Source: an uncultured Lachnospiraceae bacterium | GTDB lineage: Bacteria > Bacillota > Clostridia > Lachnospirales > Lachnospiraceae | Direction of reading: 5' to 3' | DNA length: 27,615 nt | NCBI GenBank assembly: GCA_910586585.1 | Contig: CAJUKA010000011.1 | Location: 59,596-87,210, forward strand | Part shown: piece by piece, positions 1 through 6,588 of the stretch | How positions within the stretch are numbered: position 1 is the first letter of the stretch | How the letters are laid out: every line of letters starts with the position of its first letter | The notes under the pieces: generated by a model | Told to the model about the DNA's origin: nothing | What the model saw: only the letters and a program-made list of their open reading frames with translations | Databases searched by the model: none | Position numbers and translations under genes: made by a program

Positions 1-203
1 ACTTTCATTCGAAAACACTCTCTTTAAAGTTTCTCTCGTGTGTCTTCGTGACCTTTTTATAGTCGCTGCGCGACAGCTCTTAAGGGTAATGCCACTTCGA
101 CACACCTGTTCTGAGAGAAACTTTCATTCGAAAACACTCTCTTTAAAGTTTCTCTCGTGTGTCTTCGTGACCTTATTATAGTCGCTGCGCGACAGCTCTT
201 AAA
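1..203. repeat. 119-bp hairpin-forming repeat, about 1.7 tandem copies
   Basis: Bases 1-84 recur almost unchanged at 120-203, a period of 119 bp. The first copy may begin before the window. Each unit holds a small perfect hairpin, GTCGC-TGC-GCGAC, at 62-74 and 181-193. A long inverted repeat spans 99-163: GAGAGAAACTTT at 113-124 pairs with 145-156, and GACACAC at 99-105 pairs with 157-163, leaving a 7-base bulge and a 20-base loop. The array lies just past the stop codon of the minus-strand dehydrogenase gene, so it would be transcribed as that gene's 3' end unless it terminates transcription. It codes for no protein that I can see. A related copy lies at 3921-4052. Confidence 0.85.
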
Positions 204-215
204 GGACGAAACTAC

Positions 216-1172
216 CTATACTACAAAATTTCTCTCTTGTCCTGCAAGAAAACTTTCGATATTTTTGTAAACTTCCCTTGCACAGCGCTCCCTTGCTTCA
301 TGGCTTCCCCATGCCATATGCGGTGTAATCAAAAGCTTCGTACTATCCTTAATTGTCCCAAGCGGATTATCTGCCGCGATAGGTTCTTTGTCAAGCACAT
401 CCAAGCCTGCTGCCGCGATCTGCCCTGCTGTCAGTGCATCATACAAAGCCTGCTCGTCCACAACGGGGCCTCTTGCCAAATTGAGCATAATTGCGGTCTT
501 TTTCATCTTAGCAAAGGCTTGCGCATTCATCATATGGCGTGTCTGTTCAGTCAAAGGACAGTGCAGCGATAAGATATCAGATTCCGCAAGCAGGGTCTCA
601 AAATCAACCTCTTCAAAGTCTGCTGTATGATTCTTGCCAGATGCAGAATAATAAATCACACGGCAGCCAAACACACTTGCAATCTGCGCCACTTTGCGTC
701 CAATATTGCCAAGCCCTGCAATTCCCCATGTCTTTTTGTCAAGCTCTGTGAAAAATGGTTCAAAGCAGGTAAACATGGGCGATTTCTCATACGATCCATT
801 TTTCACATAAGTATCATAAACAGGAAGCTTTTCCAGCAAATACAATGCCATTGCAAAGGTATGCTGTGCCACTATCGGCGTCGAATACCCCACCACATTT
901 GTCACATGAATCCCCCGCGCCTTGCAGTACGCTAAGTCTACATTATTATACCCTGTTGCAGACTCACAAATCAACTTTAAGTTTTGGGCATTCTTTAACG
1001 TCGACTCGTTCATAGGGGCTTTGTTGGCAATCACAATATCTGCATCTGCCACACGCTCTGCGATTTCATCTGCTGCTGTATTATCATAATAAGAAACTTC
1101 ACCAAAATCATCAAAAAATGTGATATCAATATCGCTGCCAAGACTCGCCTTTTCCAAAACCACTAATTTCAT
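216..1172 (-). CDS. D-2-hydroxyacid dehydrogenase (glycerate dehydrogenase/hydroxypyruvate reductase-like)
   Basis: A 318-residue cytosolic NAD(P)-dependent oxidoreductase, full length for the D-isomer-specific 2-hydroxyacid dehydrogenase family, which interconverts 2-oxoacids and D-2-hydroxyacids. The Rossmann motif GLGNIG is at residues 153-158. The expected catalytic triad is present: Arg234 in NLARG, Glu263 in DKEP and His285 in TPHMAW. The second Rossmann strand ends RVIYYSASGK, with no acidic residue where NAD-specific members usually have Asp, so NADPH use is possible (inference). The ATG at 1170-1172 is preceded by AAAGGAGAA at good spacing. It appears monocistronic, reading away from the M56 gene upstream and into the hairpin repeat. 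The exact substrate cannot be told from sequence; glycerate/hydroxypyruvate is the usual guess for this subfamily. Confidence 0.92.
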   Translation of the reverse strand: MKLVVLEKASLGSDIDITFFDDFGEVSYYDNTAADEIAERVADADIVIANKAPMNESTLKNAQNLKLICESATGYNNVDLAYCKARGIHVTNVVGYSTPIVAQHTFAMALYLLEKLPVYDTYVKNGSYEKSPMFTCFEPFFTELDKKTWGIAGLGNIGRKVAQIASVFGCRVIYYSASGKNHTADFEEVDFETLLAESDILSLHCPLTEQTRHMMNAQAFAKMKKTAIMLNLARGPVVDEQALYDALTAGQIAAAGLDVLDKEPIAADNPLGTIKDSTKLLITPHMAWGSHEARERCAREVYKNIESFLAGQERNFVV

Positions 1173-1246
1173 AAGCTATTTTCTCCTTTTGTTTCATACG
1201 TACTCATTTCGAGCGTACATTCATCAAATTCCAATCTGATAGAGTT

Positions 1247-1276
1247 ATCTTATCACATTTTGATGTCCTGTCTCAA
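1247..1276 (-). promoter_or_regulatory. Sigma-A-type promoter for the dehydrogenase gene
   Basis: On the minus strand, TTGAGA (1271-1276) lies 18 bases before TAAGAT (1247-1252). TG one base ahead of the -10 box makes it an extended -10. Transcription would start about 65-70 bases before the ATG at 1172. Inferred from sequence match only. Confidence 0.55.
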
Positions 1277-1290
1277 GCAAAATTAAATTC

Positions 1291-3906
1291 TTATATATTT
1301 CTTTCATCAATACACTCAAAGCTTATTTCATCATCATGAATGGTAATGTCAATCATACGGCTGCTGTACTTTTCCGCAATCGCATGAATTGTTTTTTCCA
1401 TGTCATCTTCTGACATTTTTAAAATCTGATCCAAACTAGATGATTCCCAAAACGCCTCTATACTCCTTCGCATTCCGCCAACATAGTCGTCCCGCTCGCC
1501 GATGCTGACCTTTTCCCTATCTGAAATATGATATGAATATGTGCAATACAAAGAACACCATGCAAGTCCCTGGGTATCCTCTTTGCTTCTCAAAAGAATA
1601 TTGGCACAAACATCCTGCAGCGGCTCATTTTTCGTGATACTTCTGATGTACTCTTTATTTTCCATCCATGACAGGTCTATTGTCACTGAAACAAAGAACT
1701 TCTCATCATCTGTTAACGCTACATGATAATCATTGCAAACAACATCATCCATAATCCGCTCCATTCGCTCATAATTGTCATTGCTCCATTCCAAAAGCTC
1801 CGAATTAAATTCCGCTATGGACTTTGAGCGGTAATCTGGTGTTTTCAGTGCAAGCAGACTTGCATAGTCCTCCTCTGTAGCAGGCACACCTTCGCGAATC
1901 GGCTCGTACTCTGCACGCTGATCATTATCCGTTTGTTCCTTAATAGATTCTGCCGTCACTTGTTTGCGTATTTTTGTCAATTCTTTCATCTCATCCTCAG
2001 TAGCTTCCCGCAGTCCGACAATGTTCTTTCCAGCCTCATCATACAGAACATAAAGCTCTATCGCGTTTTCATCATAAATACCCTGACCGATTCCTGCGTG
2101 CTCAGAAATCCAAAGCTGTGCCCTCTCATCATAAATTCCTCGAACTTCCTTCCCTTGGAAATACATTTTGTAGTCGTCTGTATTTGGGTCATACTGATAT
2201 GTCAGTCCAAAGGGGACATACGGCGCCATACTGGCATCCCACTCGGCCTTTCGTGCTTTCGAAGAATCATCCATGTCATCAAATGGCAAAATGCCAAGCG
2301 GTGTATAAACATATTCGACCGCAATTTGAAGCCTGTCATCATTCCATGTGGCTGTAATATTATGAATTTCCTCATCAATGAGCATTTTCACACGCTCCAC
2401 ATCCCGCAGTTCACTGTCTGAGAGTCCTTTTATATTTTCTGTAAAAAAATATTCAATATTGTCCATAGAATACTGACGCGCAATATCATATTCTCCCACT
2501 GTAAGCCGATCAGCATCTAAAATCGTCAATGTCACCGTATATTCCAGGTCTGGGCTGTCAGATGCATTGGGATAGTTTATTACTGCATGCCCGTTAAAGC
2601 TTTTTGACTGCTGTGTTTCATCCGCAAGCGGTCCAAAAATTTGATACAGATAAGACCATGTTTTCTGACTATCTGTGCCTGTTTTGGTTTCATACTTTGT
2701 ATACAATGTTTCATCAGCAAAAAAACGTTCCAATAATGTTCTGTATTCTTTGGTATCTGTAAGCAGTCCTACTTTATCTCGATACTCGGAAATACGCATA
2801 TCCTCATAACCATCAAGCCGCAACGAAAGCAGCATTTCAAACTCTTGCTCCGTAAACACTGTATCCGAAATGGACGCTGATTTTTCCTTTGATTCTGTCG
2901 CCGAGGTTGCAAATGCCGTTGTTACACCAGCCACTAAAACCACTGCCACCATCACTGTCAATAATGATTTCTTTTTTATTTTCACAATCGCACATATCCT
3001 TTCTTCCATCGCATTTTTGCTAATTTTTGATAAAAAGCTGCTGCAAAAAGGCACAGAGCTGCTCCTTGTCTCTTCCAATTGAATCAGCATCCTTGCATAT
3101 GCAGACTTTGAATCCTCTCCGAACCAGCGTACTACGCTTTCATCACAGGAGATTTCCACATCCCGGTTAAAAATGACATACATTATCCACACAAACGGAT
3201 TAAACCAGTGGATACAAAGTGCACAAATGCAAATCAGCTTTGTCAGCGCATCATAACGGCAAATATGCACATATTCATGCATCAGAATGTATTGTATTTG
3301 TTTTGTCTGACTCCAATCTGTTTCCTTTGGCATCAAAATGACCGGACAAACGATTCCATAGGTCAAGGGCGTTGAAATTCTGTCCGACTGCCTGATGCAG
3401 AAACGGCGCCTTATGGAATGTTCTTCTATCCATTTTGTGGCAAAAGAGTTTTCAACAGGAAGCGCAGTCTGAAACTCCAAGCGGCATCTTAGATATGAAC
3501 CTACAAAATAGAGAAATGTGAGCAATGCTCCCACTGCCCAAATACTTTTCAAAACTGTGCTTAAAAGAGCACTGCTCTGCATATTTTTTGTAACAGGCAG
3601 AACTTTTGCGTCAGATTGCGGCACAATATCCATCGCTGCAGATATCGTTTGCTGTTTGTCCTCTGCTCCAAAGTACGTATGCCCACTTTGTGGGATTGGT
3701 TCCAAAACGGAGCTTTCCTGCTGCCCTGCAAAAGAATAGACACTGAGCGCCGATGAAATTGAAAATGGCAGCAACAACCTGGCAAAAACAATCCCCCATA
3801 GAATTAAAAATGTTATCTTAGGCAGGCGATTAATTGTCACAGCACGTATGGCAATCACCACCACAATTAGAATTGCCCCCGAAACACTCATCTGCAATAG
3901 ACTCAT
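1291..3906 (-). CDS. BlaR1-like M56 metallopeptidase antirepressor with duplicated ectodomain
   Basis: An 871-residue membrane protein, much longer than classical BlaR1/MecR1 (about 585-600). The N-terminal part has hydrophobic segments at about 8-22, 31-50 and 118-137. The cytoplasmic zinc protease follows, with HEYVH at 210-214, the downstream ELxxCDE-like ligand region around Glu251 (EISCDE), and a membrane segment at 229-245. The last transmembrane helix is at about 315-334. The remaining ~535 residues should lie outside the cell and contain no penicillin-binding SxxK/SxN/KTG domain. They show two similar blocks, about 352-535 and 678-865, each opening with an E(Q/E)(E/D)(F/Y)xxLLxL stretch. 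Between them, at about 561-643, is a module also found in the second M56 protein of this window. In the family, signal sensing activates the protease, which inactivates the partner BlaI repressor. The signal here is unknown. AGGAGG lies 5 bases upstream of the ATG at 3906. Confidence 0.88.
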   Translation of the reverse strand: MSLLQMSVSGAILIVVVIAIRAVTINRLPKITFLILWGIVFARLLLPFSISSALSVYSFAGQQESSVLEPIPQSGHTYFGAEDKQQTISAAMDIVPQSDAKVLPVTKNMQSSALLSTVLKSIWAVGALLTFLYFVGSYLRCRLEFQTALPVENSFATKWIEEHSIRRRFCIRQSDRISTPLTYGIVCPVILMPKETDWSQTKQIQYILMHEYVHICRYDALTKLICICALCIHWFNPFVWIMYVIFNRDVEISCDESVVRWFGEDSKSAYARMLIQLEETRSSSVPFCSSFLSKISKNAMEERICAIVKIKKKSLLTVMVAVVLVAGVTTAFATSATESKEKSASISDTVFTEQEFEMLLSLRLDGYEDMRISEYRDKVGLLTDTKEYRTLLERFFADETLYTKYETKTGTDSQKTWSYLYQIFGPLADETQQSKSFNGHAVINYPNASDSPDLEYTVTLTILDADRLTVGEYDIARQYSMDNIEYFFTENIKGLSDSELRDVERVKMLIDEEIHNITATWNDDRLQIAVEYVYTPLGILPFDDMDDSSKARKAEWDASMAPYVPFGLTYQYDPNTDDYKMYFQGKEVRGIYDERAQLWISEHAGIGQGIYDENAIELYVLYDEAGKNIVGLREATEDEMKELTKIRKQVTAESIKEQTDNDQRAEYEPIREGVPATEEDYASLLALKTPDYRSKSIAEFNSELLEWSNDNYERMERIMDDVVCNDYHVALTDDEKFFVSVTIDLSWMENKEYIRSITKNEPLQDVCANILLRSKEDTQGLAWCSLYCTYSYHISDREKVSIGERDDYVGGMRRSIEAFWESSSLDQILKMSEDDMEKTIHAIAEKYSSRMIDITIHDDEISFECIDERNI

Positions 3907-3920
3907 ACATATACCTCCTA

Positions 3921-4113
3921 TTTTAAATCGCTGCGCGATAGCGCTAAAGGGTAAAGCCTCTTCGTCACACCTATACTGAGAGAAACTTTCATTCGCATGG
4001 CACTCATAAAAGTTCCTCTCGTGTGCCTTTTCGACTTTACTATCTCGCAGATATTATTTTCTGTTACACTTATCTTTTCTTTGCTCGATTATTTTAAATC
4101 GCTGCGCGATAGC
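3921..4113. repeat. Dispersed hairpin repeat, diverged copy plus partial copy, between blaI-like and blaR1-like genes
   Basis: Bases 3921-4052 resemble the unit at the window start. The small hairpin at 3927-3939 is ATCGC-TGC-GCGAT, so both arms changed together relative to the GTCGC/GCGAC of the first copies. The long inverted repeat GAGAGAAACTTT (3979-3990) / AAAGTTCCTCTC (4009-4020) is kept with one mismatch, and the flanking CACAC/GTGTG also remains. A second small hairpin identical to 3921-3942 occurs at 4092-4113. The block fills most of the 228-bp gap inside the blaI-blaR1 transcription unit. Confidence 0.8.
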
Positions 4114-4134
4114 ACAATTTTCTTTGCTTGAACA

Positions 4135-4506
4135 TTATAAGTTTTCATGTTCATCCACAATTTGTTTCAAATGCTCAATTTCTTTTGCAGTAAGCTTTTT
4201 TGTTCCGAGCAGTGCCGCAAATAACTTATCCACAGAGCCATCATAAATTTTGTCAATTAGCTCCTTCGTCTCTGCTTCCTGCACCTTTTCCTTGGAAATC
4301 AACGCATGGCACATAAAATTGGGTTCCGTGCGCTCAATCGCACCTTTTTTCATACAACGCTTAATCAATGTATAGGTTGTATTTTTGTTCCAGCCAAGTT
4401 CTTTGTTTAAAACCTCTGCAACATATTTTGCTGGTACACTGCCTTCTTTCCAAAGTACATTCATCACCTTTAATTCTGAATCAAACAACTTTATTGCTTC
4501 TTCCAT
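4135..4506 (-). CDS. BlaI/MecI-family transcriptional repressor
   Basis: A 123-residue winged-helix repressor of the penicillinase-repressor (BlaI/MecI/CopY) family, normal in length. The N-terminal winged helix covers roughly residues 5-75, with the family pattern xxELKVMNVLWKEG near the start and the recognition region NKNTTYTLIKRCMKKG at about 40-55. The C-terminal dimerisation helices include the segment where BlaI proteins are cleaved by their M56 partner. It lies upstream of the M56 gene and is likely cotranscribed, but the 228-bp gap is unusually long and carries hairpin repeats. Its promoter overlaps an inverted repeat with BlaI-like TGTAGTA half-sites, so autorepression is expected. 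AAAGGGG precedes the ATG. Confidence 0.92.
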   Translation of the reverse strand: MEEAIKLFDSELKVMNVLWKEGSVPAKYVAEVLNKELGWNKNTTYTLIKRCMKKGAIERTEPNFMCHALISKEKVQEAETKELIDKIYDGSVDKLFAALLGTKKLTAKEIEHLKQIVDEHENL

Positions 4507-4529
4507 GTTTTAATAACCCCTTTCTTTAT

Positions 4530-4581
4530 AAGACTGTAGTAGTATTGTATTTAGACTACCATAGTCTTATTGCTTTGTCAA
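4530..4581 (-). promoter_or_regulatory. Promoter and BlaI-type operator of the first blaI-blaR1 pair
   Basis: An imperfect inverted repeat has 13-bp arms at 4530-4542 (AAGACTGTAGTAG) and 4556-4568 (CTACCATAGTCTT), matching at 11 of 13 positions. It contains TGTAGTA, the half-site typical of BlaI/MecI operators. On the minus strand TTGACA (4576-4581) stands 17 bases ahead of a weak -10 TAGTCT (4553-4558). The dyad therefore covers the -10 box and the start point, as expected for autorepression. Binding is inferred, not shown. Confidence 0.6.
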
Positions 4582-4588
4582 GTTTTTG

Positions 4589-4668
4589 TATAATGAATCA
4601 AAGAAAATCTTTTGTTTGCGTATCTAATAGATATATGATTAAAAAAATTGAGTGCCAGCGCACTCAAT
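4589..4668 (+). promoter_or_regulatory. Candidate -10 box and leader hairpin upstream of the sigma factor gene
   Basis: TATAAT at 4589-4594 is a perfect -10 on the plus strand; no convincing -35 is placed at the right distance. The presumed leader carries a perfect 9-bp hairpin at 4647-4668 (ATTGAGTGC, loop CAGC). It ends about 50 bases before the ribosome binding site at 4717-4724. The hairpin could affect stability or attenuation; this is speculative. Confidence 0.4.
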
Positions 4669-4729
4669 CTGCGTTCGCAATTTTCTACAAATTAAAAAGA
4701 GAGCTGCAAAGCTTTCGGAAAGGAGCACT

Positions 4730-5251
4730 ATGGACACATTAGTTCATAAAGCAAAACAGCACGACAAAGAAGCATTTAGCCAGTTAATGAGGCTGCATAC
4801 CACTGCAATGTATAAGGTAGCAAAAGCGATCCTCAAAAATGACGACGATGCCGCCGATGCAATTCAGGAAACAGCACTTACCTGCTGGGAAAAAATCAAC
4901 ACGCTCAAAAAGGATAAGTATTTCAAAACCTGGATGACACGCATTCTCATCAATCACTGCAATACCATTTATCAGCAAAGAACCAGAATGCTTTCATGCG
5001 AATCCGTTCCAGAGACAGGGCAAACGCCAAGCGAGTACGAAGCTATCGAATGGCAGGAGTTCCTCCAATGCCTTGATGAAAAATATCGGATTGTCACAAT
5101 TTTGTACTATGTCGAGGGATTCAAAATCCGAGAGATTGCAGAAATCCTCCAACTAAACGAAAATACGGTAAGTACGCGTCTTGTAGCCGCAAGAGAAAAA
5201 ATGGAAAAACAATATCGGCAGAAAAAAGCCAACATAAAAAGAATTGTATGA
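4730..5251 (+). CDS. ECF-type RNA polymerase sigma factor
   Basis: A 173-residue sigma-70 family factor of extracytoplasmic-function size. Region 2 covers roughly residues 10-75, with the DxADAIQETALTCWE segment. Region 4 covers roughly 115-165 and has the helix-turn-helix FKIREIAEILQLNENTVSTRL. An upstream in-frame ATG at 4652 would add 26 residues, but those fall inside a leader hairpin. The ATG at 4730 has GGAAAGGAG 6 bases upstream and gives the normal family N terminus, so I chose it. The anti-sigma gene follows 18 bases later, a standard sigma/anti-sigma operon. It is divergent from the neighbouring blaI-like gene, and the two promoters lie close together. Confidence 0.92.
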   Translation: MDTLVHKAKQHDKEAFSQLMRLHTTAMYKVAKAILKNDDDAADAIQETALTCWEKINTLKKDKYFKTWMTRILINHCNTIYQQRTRMLSCESVPETGQTPSEYEAIEWQEFLQCLDEKYRIVTILYYVEGFKIREIAEILQLNENTVSTRLVAAREKMEKQYRQKKANIKRIV

Positions 5252-5269
5252 AAGAAGGGAGTTTTCGTT

Positions 5270-6511
5270 ATGAGTTATTTTGAAGATATCATGGACAATT
5301 TAAAACAAAATGAAGAAGTTCCGCCACAGGTTCTTGCAAAGTTAGATGCTGTATTAGAAAACCTTCCCGATTATGAATATCAGGAATCCGCGCCCAAAAA
5401 AGTATGGACCAAGGCTGTCGCTGCAGCGGCGGTATTGATCACAGGTATCGTTATCTGTTATTCAAACCCGGCGCTTGCTTCCAAAATACCGCTCATTGGC
5501 AGGATTTTTGCAAAGATAGAGCAGGAAGTACCGTTTTCTGGTAACTACAGCGAAAAAGCTGACTCTTTGGTTTCGGTTGTTCCGGAATCTGTTCCCAACC
5601 AGAATTCTGCCGATACGATAAGTCCGAACCTATCTGTGACGGATGCGGGCATTACCCTCACAGCCGCCGAAGTTTATTGTGATGGGATTTCTGTCTTTCT
5701 GACTGCACAAGTTTATGCAGAACAGGGAGGATTTTTGCACATTCCATCTCATCATATCATTAACAGAGAGGACATTTCGCACCTACTCTACCTCGAAGGA
5801 GACTGGAAACTATCAGAAGACGTCATGTCACAGCCAATGGAGAACCTTTTTGTGGAAGGAAAAATAATTGATGATCATACTTTTGTCGGAATGATAAAGT
5901 TTGACTTAGATACCAACGTTCGCACGCAGGATACTCTATCACTACAGCTTTCCGGCATCGGTTGGGATGATACTACAATAGAAAGTACCGAGACGCTCTC
6001 TGCTGCACACCAAATAGACGGGCACTGGAATCTTGAGATTCCGTTTCAGGCAGACCTTGCATCCACAAAAGAATTTGAAGTCAATGAAACACGCGACGGA
6101 TATACCATTCGAAAGCTTTTCGTTTCTCCCTATCAAGTCGTTTCTTATGTAGATGCTCCTGTTACTTATATCAATAAAAAGATTACCCGAACAGATTATG
6201 AACAAAAGCTGGGGCTTGCACAAGGCGAAGAGGCTTCTGACATGAGTTATGAGGACTATGTTGCAATGCAGACGACAAAACGCCAAGAATGTGAAACTGT
6301 CATCTGCAACCAGGCTGGAGAGCTTCTAGCTTTTGGAGATATGGCTGTTTCTACCGGAAAAACGACATTTGCCGTCGATGGCAAAAGCCTTACAACCCTC
6401 TATATCTATGTTTTCACAGATTATGAAGATTACCAGCTCCCCAACGGCACTATAGATATGGATACTGCAGCACAAAAAGCGGTGGTTACAGCAGTCGTTG
6501 ATATACAATGA
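5270..6511 (+). CDS. DUF4179-type membrane anti-sigma factor
   Basis: 413 residues. A cytoplasmic N terminus of about 46 residues would bind the sigma factor. A single transmembrane helix lies at about 47-65 (VWTKAVAAAAVLITGIVICY). The stretch NPALASKIPLIGRIFAKIE follows; it is typical of DUF4179 proteins encoded next to ECF sigma genes in Clostridia. The remaining ~340 residues form a large beta-rich extracytoplasmic domain of unknown ligand. The gene starts 18 bases after the sigma stop, with GAAGGGAG before the ATG. Assignment as the anti-sigma factor rests on this domain and position; the signal is unknown. A bidirectional terminator hairpin follows. Confidence 0.85.
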   Translation: MSYFEDIMDNLKQNEEVPPQVLAKLDAVLENLPDYEYQESAPKKVWTKAVAAAAVLITGIVICYSNPALASKIPLIGRIFAKIEQEVPFSGNYSEKADSLVSVVPESVPNQNSADTISPNLSVTDAGITLTAAEVYCDGISVFLTAQVYAEQGGFLHIPSHHIINREDISHLLYLEGDWKLSEDVMSQPMENLFVEGKIIDDHTFVGMIKFDLDTNVRTQDTLSLQLSGIGWDDTTIESTETLSAAHQIDGHWNLEIPFQADLASTKEFEVNETRDGYTIRKLFVSPYQVVSYVDAPVTYINKKITRTDYEQKLGLAQGEEASDMSYEDYVAMQTTKRQECETVICNQAGELLAFGDMAVSTGKTTFAVDGKSLTTLYIYVFTDYEDYQLPNGTIDMDTAAQKAVVTAVVDIQ

Positions 6512-6552
6512 TCGCTATCAATAACAACTTCCTCTGCACAGGTCTGTGTATA

Positions 6553-6582
6553 CAAAAGCGTTGTCTAACGGCAACGCTTTTG
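6553..6582. terminator. Bidirectional terminator hairpin between convergent genes
   Basis: Perfect 11-bp stem CAAAAGCGTTG / CAACGCTTTTG with an 8-base loop. It lies between the stop of the plus-strand anti-sigma gene (6511) and the stop of the minus-strand M56 gene (6589). The stem is A-rich on one side and T-rich on the other, so it can act on both strands. Confidence 0.75.
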
Positions 6583-6588
6583 CAAAAT

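Noticed and set aside
1..203. CRISPR-like appearance of the tandem repeat at the window start
   Set aside because: The unit is 119 bp with no unique spacers and only about 1.7 copies; it has internal hairpins and belongs to a dispersed family.
4652..4729. Upstream ATG for the first sigma factor
   Set aside because: It falls inside a 9-bp leader hairpin and lacks a binding site; the ATG at 4730 has GGAAAGGAG and the normal family N terminus.
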